A stretch of 64,000 nucleotides of DNA from Synchiropus splendidus. Its lineage: Eukaryota; Chordata; Actinopteri; Syngnathiformes; Callionymidae. A program made the position numbers and the translations under genes. Of the stretch, positions 60,050 to 64,000 are shown in pieces; positions within the stretch are counted from its first letter, which is position 1; each line of letters starts with the position of its first letter. Where the stretch lies: NCBI RefSeq assembly GCF_027744825.2, contig NC_071340.1:2983501-3047500 (forward strand), in the 5' to 3' direction. The notes below the pieces were generated by a model. The model was not told where the DNA came from. It saw nothing but the letters and a program-made list of their open reading frames with translations, and searched no databases.

Positions 60050-61900
60050 CATTGTGCCATAACTTCTCAGGGAAGCTTCAGAACATGAAATGTTCACCTC
60101 CCACTATAGCAGAAAGGTTCTTTCTAGTAGTTGCACATCAAATCTAAGCTGTCTGAAGTGTTTTTCCAAAGTTATCAACATTTTTATGTTTGGTGTTCCA
60201 GAATCGACCTTATCTCTGGATGAAAAATCGTTTTCTGCATTGTCCCATAACTTTCCAGGGAAGCTTCAGAACATGAAATTTTGACCTCCCACTATAGCAG
60301 AAAGGGTCTTTCTAGTAGTTGCACATCAAATCTAAGCTGTCTGAAGTGTTTTTCGAAAGTTATCAACATTTTTATGTTTGGCGTTCCGGAACCCACCTTA
60401 TCTCAAGCTGAAAACGCGTTTTCTGCATTGTGCCACAACTTTGCAGGGAAGCTTCGGAACATGAAATGTTCACCTCCCACTATAGCAGGAAGGGTCTTTC
60501 TAGTAGTTGCACATCAAATCTAAGCAGTCTGAAGTGTTTTTCGAAAGTTATCTACATTTTTATGTTTGCCGTTCAAGAATCGACCTTATCTCAGGCTGAA
60601 AACGCGTTTTACGCAGTGTGCAATAACTTTGCAGGGAACCTTTAGAACATGACATTTTCACCTCCCACGATAGCAGAAAGGGTCTTTCTAGTAGTTGCAC
60701 ATCAAATCTTAGCTGTCTGAAGTGTTGTTCCAAAGTGATCAACATTTTTACGTTTGGCATTTCGGAGCCCACCATATCTCAGGCTGAAAACGCGTTTTCT
60801 GCATTGTGCCATTACTTCTCAGGAAAGCTTCAGAAAATTAAATGTTCACCTCCCATTATAGCAGAAAGGGTCTTTCTAGTAGTTGCACATCAAATCTAAG
60901 CTGTCTGAAGTGTTTTTCCAAAGTTATCAACATTTTTATGTTTGGCGTTCCGGAATCTACCTTATCTCAGGCTGAAAACGCTTTTTACGCTTTGTGCCAT
61001 AACTTTGCAGGGAAGCTTCAGAAAATGAAATTTTCACCTCCCACTGTAGCAAAAAAGGGGTTTTCTCGTAGTTGCATATCAAAATCTCAGCTGTCTGAAG
61101 TGTTTTTCCAAAGTTATCAACATTTTTATGCTTGGCGTTACGGAATCAACCTTATCTCAGGCTGAAAACGCGTTTTGTGCATTGTGCCATAACTTCTCAG
61201 GGAAGCTTCAGAACATGAAATGTTCACCTCCCACTATAGCAGAAAGGGTCTTTCTAGTAGTTGCACATCAAATCTAAGCTGTCTGAAGTGTTTTTCCAAA
61301 GTTATCAACATTTTTATGTTTGGTGTTCCGGAATCGACCTTATCTCAGGATGAAAAATCGTTTTCTGCATTGTCCCATAACTTTCCAGGGAAGCTTCAGA
61401 ACATGAAATTTTGACCTCCCACTATAGCAGAAACGGTCTTTCTAGTAGTTGCACATCAAATCTAAGCTGTCTGAAGTGTTTTTCGAAAGTTATCAACATT
61501 TTTGTGTTTGGCGTTCCGGAACCCACCTTATCTCAAGCTGAAAACGCGTTTTCTGCATTGTGCCATAACTTTGCAGGGAAGCTTCGGAACATGAAATGTT
61601 CACCTCCCACTATAGCAGAAAGGGTCTTTCTAGTAGTTGCACATCAAATCTAAGCAGTCTGAAGTTTTTTTCGAAAGTTATCTACATTTTTATGTTTGCC
61701 GTTCCAGAATCGACCTTATCTCAGGCTGAAAACGCGTTGTCTGCATTGTGCCATAACTTTGCATGGAAGCTTCCGAACATGAAATTTTAACCACCCACTA
61801 TAGCAGAAAGGGTCTTTCTAGTAGTTGCACATCAAATCTTAGCTGTCTGAAGTGTTGTTCCAAAGTGATCACCATTTTTATGTTTGGCGTTCCGGAACCC
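60050..61900. repeat. 6-monomer duplication (offset 1130 bp)
   Basis: 60090-60700 is repeated at 61220-61830 (60281 matches 61411; 60466 matches 61596). Shared rare variants include 'ggatgaaaaatcg', 'aactttccaggg', 'tgacctcccactatagcag', 'ttatctacatttttatg' and 'gtgttgttccaaagtgatca'. The offset is six monomers plus 2 bp. Confidence 0.8.
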
Positions 61901-62660
61901 ACCTTATCTCAGGCTAAAAACGCGTTTTCTGCATTGTTCCATAACTTTGCAGGGAAGCTTCAGAACATGAAATTTTTACCTCCCACTATAGCAGAAAGCG
62001 TCTTTCTAGTAGTTTCTCGTGAAATCTAAGCTGTCTGCAGTGTTTTTCCAAAGATTTCAACATTTTTATTTTTGGCCTTCGGGAACCCACCTTATCTCAG
62101 GCTGAAAACGCGTTGTACGCATTGCGCCATAACTTTTCATAAAACTTCAGAACATGAAATTTTCACCTCCCACTTTAGCAGAAAGGGTCTTTCTAGTAGT
62201 TGCAGATCAAATCTAAGCTGTCTGAAATGATTTTCCAAAGTTATCAACTTTTTTATGTTTGGCGTTCTGGAACCCACCTTATCTCAGTCTGAAAACGTGT
62301 TTTTTGCATTGTGCCACAATTTTGCAGGGAAGCCACAGAACCTGAAATTTTCACCTGCCGCCATAGTAGAAAGGGTCCTTCTGGTAGTTGCACATCAAAT
62401 CTAAGCTGTCTGAAGTGTTTTTTCGAAGTTATCAACATTTTTATGTTTGGCGTTCCGGAATCTACCATATCTCAGGCTGAAAACGCTTTTTACGCTTTGT
62501 GCCATAACTTTGCAGGGAAGCTTCAGAAAATGAAATTTTCACCTCCCACTATAGCAAAAAAGGGGTTTTCTCGTAGTTGCATATCAAAATCTCAGCTGTC
62601 TGAAGTGTTTTTCCAAAGTTATCAACATTTTTATGTTTGGCGTTACGGAATCAACCTTAT
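60944..62660. repeat. 8-monomer duplication (offset 1505 bp)
   Basis: Two adjacent unusual monomers at about 60944-61150 recur at 62449-62655. Shared markers are GGAATCTACC, 'aacgctttttacgctttgtg', 'gcaaaaaaggggttttctcg', 'gcatatcaaaatctcagctg' and GGCGTTACGGAATCAACC. The offset of 1505 bp is eight monomers. Confidence 0.8.
62030..62400. repeat. Island of left-end subfamily monomers
   Basis: Two monomers carry variants otherwise typical of the first 16 kb: GGCCTTCGGGAACCC with 'cataaaacttcag', then GTTCTGGAACCC with 'cagtctgaaaacgtg', 'tttttgcattgtgcc', 'agccacagaac' and 'gccgccatagtagaaag' (compare 1080-1200). Neighbouring monomers belong to the right-hand subfamilies. Confidence 0.7.
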
Positions 62661-64000
62661 CTCTGGCTGAAAACGCGTTTTCTGCATTTTGCCATAACTT
62701 TGCAAGGAAGCTTCAGAACATGAAATTTTCACCTCCCACTATAGCAGAAAGGGTCTTTCTAGTAGTTGCACATCAAATCTAAACTGTCTGAAGTGTTTTT
62801 CGAAAGTTATAAACATTTTTATGTTTGGCGTTCCGGAATCGACCTAATCTCAGGATGAAAATGCGTTTTCTGCATTGTCCCATAACTTTCGAGGGAAGCT
62901 TTAGAACATGAAATTTTGACCTCCCACTATAGCAGAAAGGGTCTTTCTAGTAGTTGCACATGAAATCTAAGCTGTCTGAAGTGTTTTTCCAAAGTTATCA
63001 ACATTTTTATGTTTGGCGTTCCGGAATCGACCTTATCTCAGGCTTAAAACGCGTTTTACGCATTGCGCCATAACTTTGCAATGAACCTTTAGAACATGAA
63101 ATTTTCACCTCCCACTACAGCAGAAAGGGACTTTCTAGTAGTTGCACATCAAATCTAATCTATCTGAAATGTCGTTCCAAAGTTAGCAACAGTTTTAAGT
63201 TTGGCGTTTCGGAACCCACCTTTTCTCAGGCTGAAAATGCGTTTTCTGCATTGTGCCATAACTTCTCAGGGAAGCTTCAGAACATGAAATGTTCACCTCC
63301 CACTATAGCAGAAAGGGTCTTTCTAGTAGTTGCACATCACATCTAAGCTGTTTTAAGTGTTTTTCCAAAGTTATCAACATTTTTATGTTCGGCGTTCCAG
63401 AATCGACCTTATCTGACGCTGAAAACGCGTTTTACGCATTTTGCCATAACTTTGGAGGGAAGCTTCAGAAAATGAAATTTTCACCTCCCACTATAGCAGA
63501 AAGGGTCTTTCTAGTAGTTGCACATCAAATCTAAGCTCTCTGAAGTGTTGTTCCAAAGTTATCAACATTTTTACGTTTGGCGTTCCGGAACCCACCTTAT
63601 CTCAGGCTGAAAACGCGTTTTGTGCATTGTGTCATAACTTCTCAGGGAAGCTTCAGAACATGAAATGTTCACCTCCCACTAAAGCAGAAAGGGTCTTTCT
63701 AGTAGTTGCACGTCAAATCTAAGCTGTCTGAAGTGTTTTTCCAAAGTTATCAACATTTTTATGTTTGGCGTTCCGGAATCGACCTTATCTCAGGCTTAAA
63801 ACGCGTTTTACGCATTGTGCCATAACTTTGCAGGAAGCTTCAGAACATTAAATTTTCACCTCCCACTATAGCAAAAAGGGTCTTTCTAGTAGTTGCACAT
63901 CAAATCTAAGCTGTCTGAAATGTTTTTTCCAAAGTTATCAACATTTTTATGTTTGGCGTTCCGGAACCCACCTTTTTTCAGGCTGAAAACGCGTTTTCTG

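Larger units (their letters stand above)
56439..64000. repeat. 188-bp satellite array, right segment (about 40 monomers)
   Basis: Same family and orientation as the left array and continuing past the window edge. GAACCCACC and GAATCGACC monomers are interleaved, and 'acttctcaggg' and 'gttcacctcccac' variants are frequent. Occasional indels occur, such as 'gcaggaagcttc' near 63830 and 'tcaaaatctcag' at 61080 and 62585. No mobile element or gene is seen. Confidence 0.95.

Noticed and set aside
1068..63000. Minus-strand 61-71 codon frames beginning MLIT and containing EKHFRQLRFDVQLLE as small conserved proteins
   Set aside because: They are the other strand of the same satellite monomer. Their conservation follows from repeat homogenisation.
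1..64000. A new multi-gene or defence-type system
   Set aside because: Apart from the satellite, two copies of one insertion and one defective provirus, I found nothing that could encode such a system.

Overview
The window is eukaryotic, non-genic, tandemly repeated DNA. About 58 kb of the 64 kb is one satellite family with a monomer of about 188 bp, roughly 309 copies head to tail in one orientation. The species is not identifiable from the sequence. A retroviral insertion with a gamma/epsilon-type envelope and integrase tail points to a vertebrate. A fish is my guess, not a demonstrated fact. I see no host gene, tRNA, rRNA, CRISPR array or prokaryotic system.

Layout: satellite 1-40197; an 870-bp TG...CA element (probable solo LTR) 40198-41067; satellite 41068-50473; a second, nearly identical copy of the 870-bp element 50474-51343; satellite 51344-52240; a defective endogenous retrovirus on the minus strand 52241-56438; satellite 56439-64000.

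The satellite is organised in higher-order repeats. The first 12 kb holds a 22-monomer block (1711-5838), an 11-monomer derivative of it (5839-7900) and a second 22-monomer block (7901-12028). From 12 to 26 kb monomers are more diverged, with local 6- and 7-monomer duplications. From 26 to 32 kb, 5- and 9-monomer units recur, with two truncated monomers near 29.7 kb. Much of 33.4-41.3 kb recurs at 43.3-51.6 kb, including the 870-bp element. The offset drifts between 9900 and 10652 bp in whole-monomer steps, as expected from unequal exchange or conversion in register. The last 7.5 kb has 6- and 8-monomer duplications and a small island of the subfamily seen at the left end.

The retrovirus keeps all its end signals: two 404-bp LTRs with 4 differences, a 5-bp target duplication (GGAAC), a primer-binding site matching the 3' end of tRNA-Tyr and a polypurine tract. 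Its coding part is a shell: a gag capsid/nucleocapsid fragment, the end of RNase H, the integrase C-terminal domain and the envelope transmembrane subunit. Protease, reverse transcriptase, the integrase catalytic core and most of the envelope surface subunit are missing. The open frames seen throughout the satellite on both strands are by-products of the repeat and are not annotated as genes.
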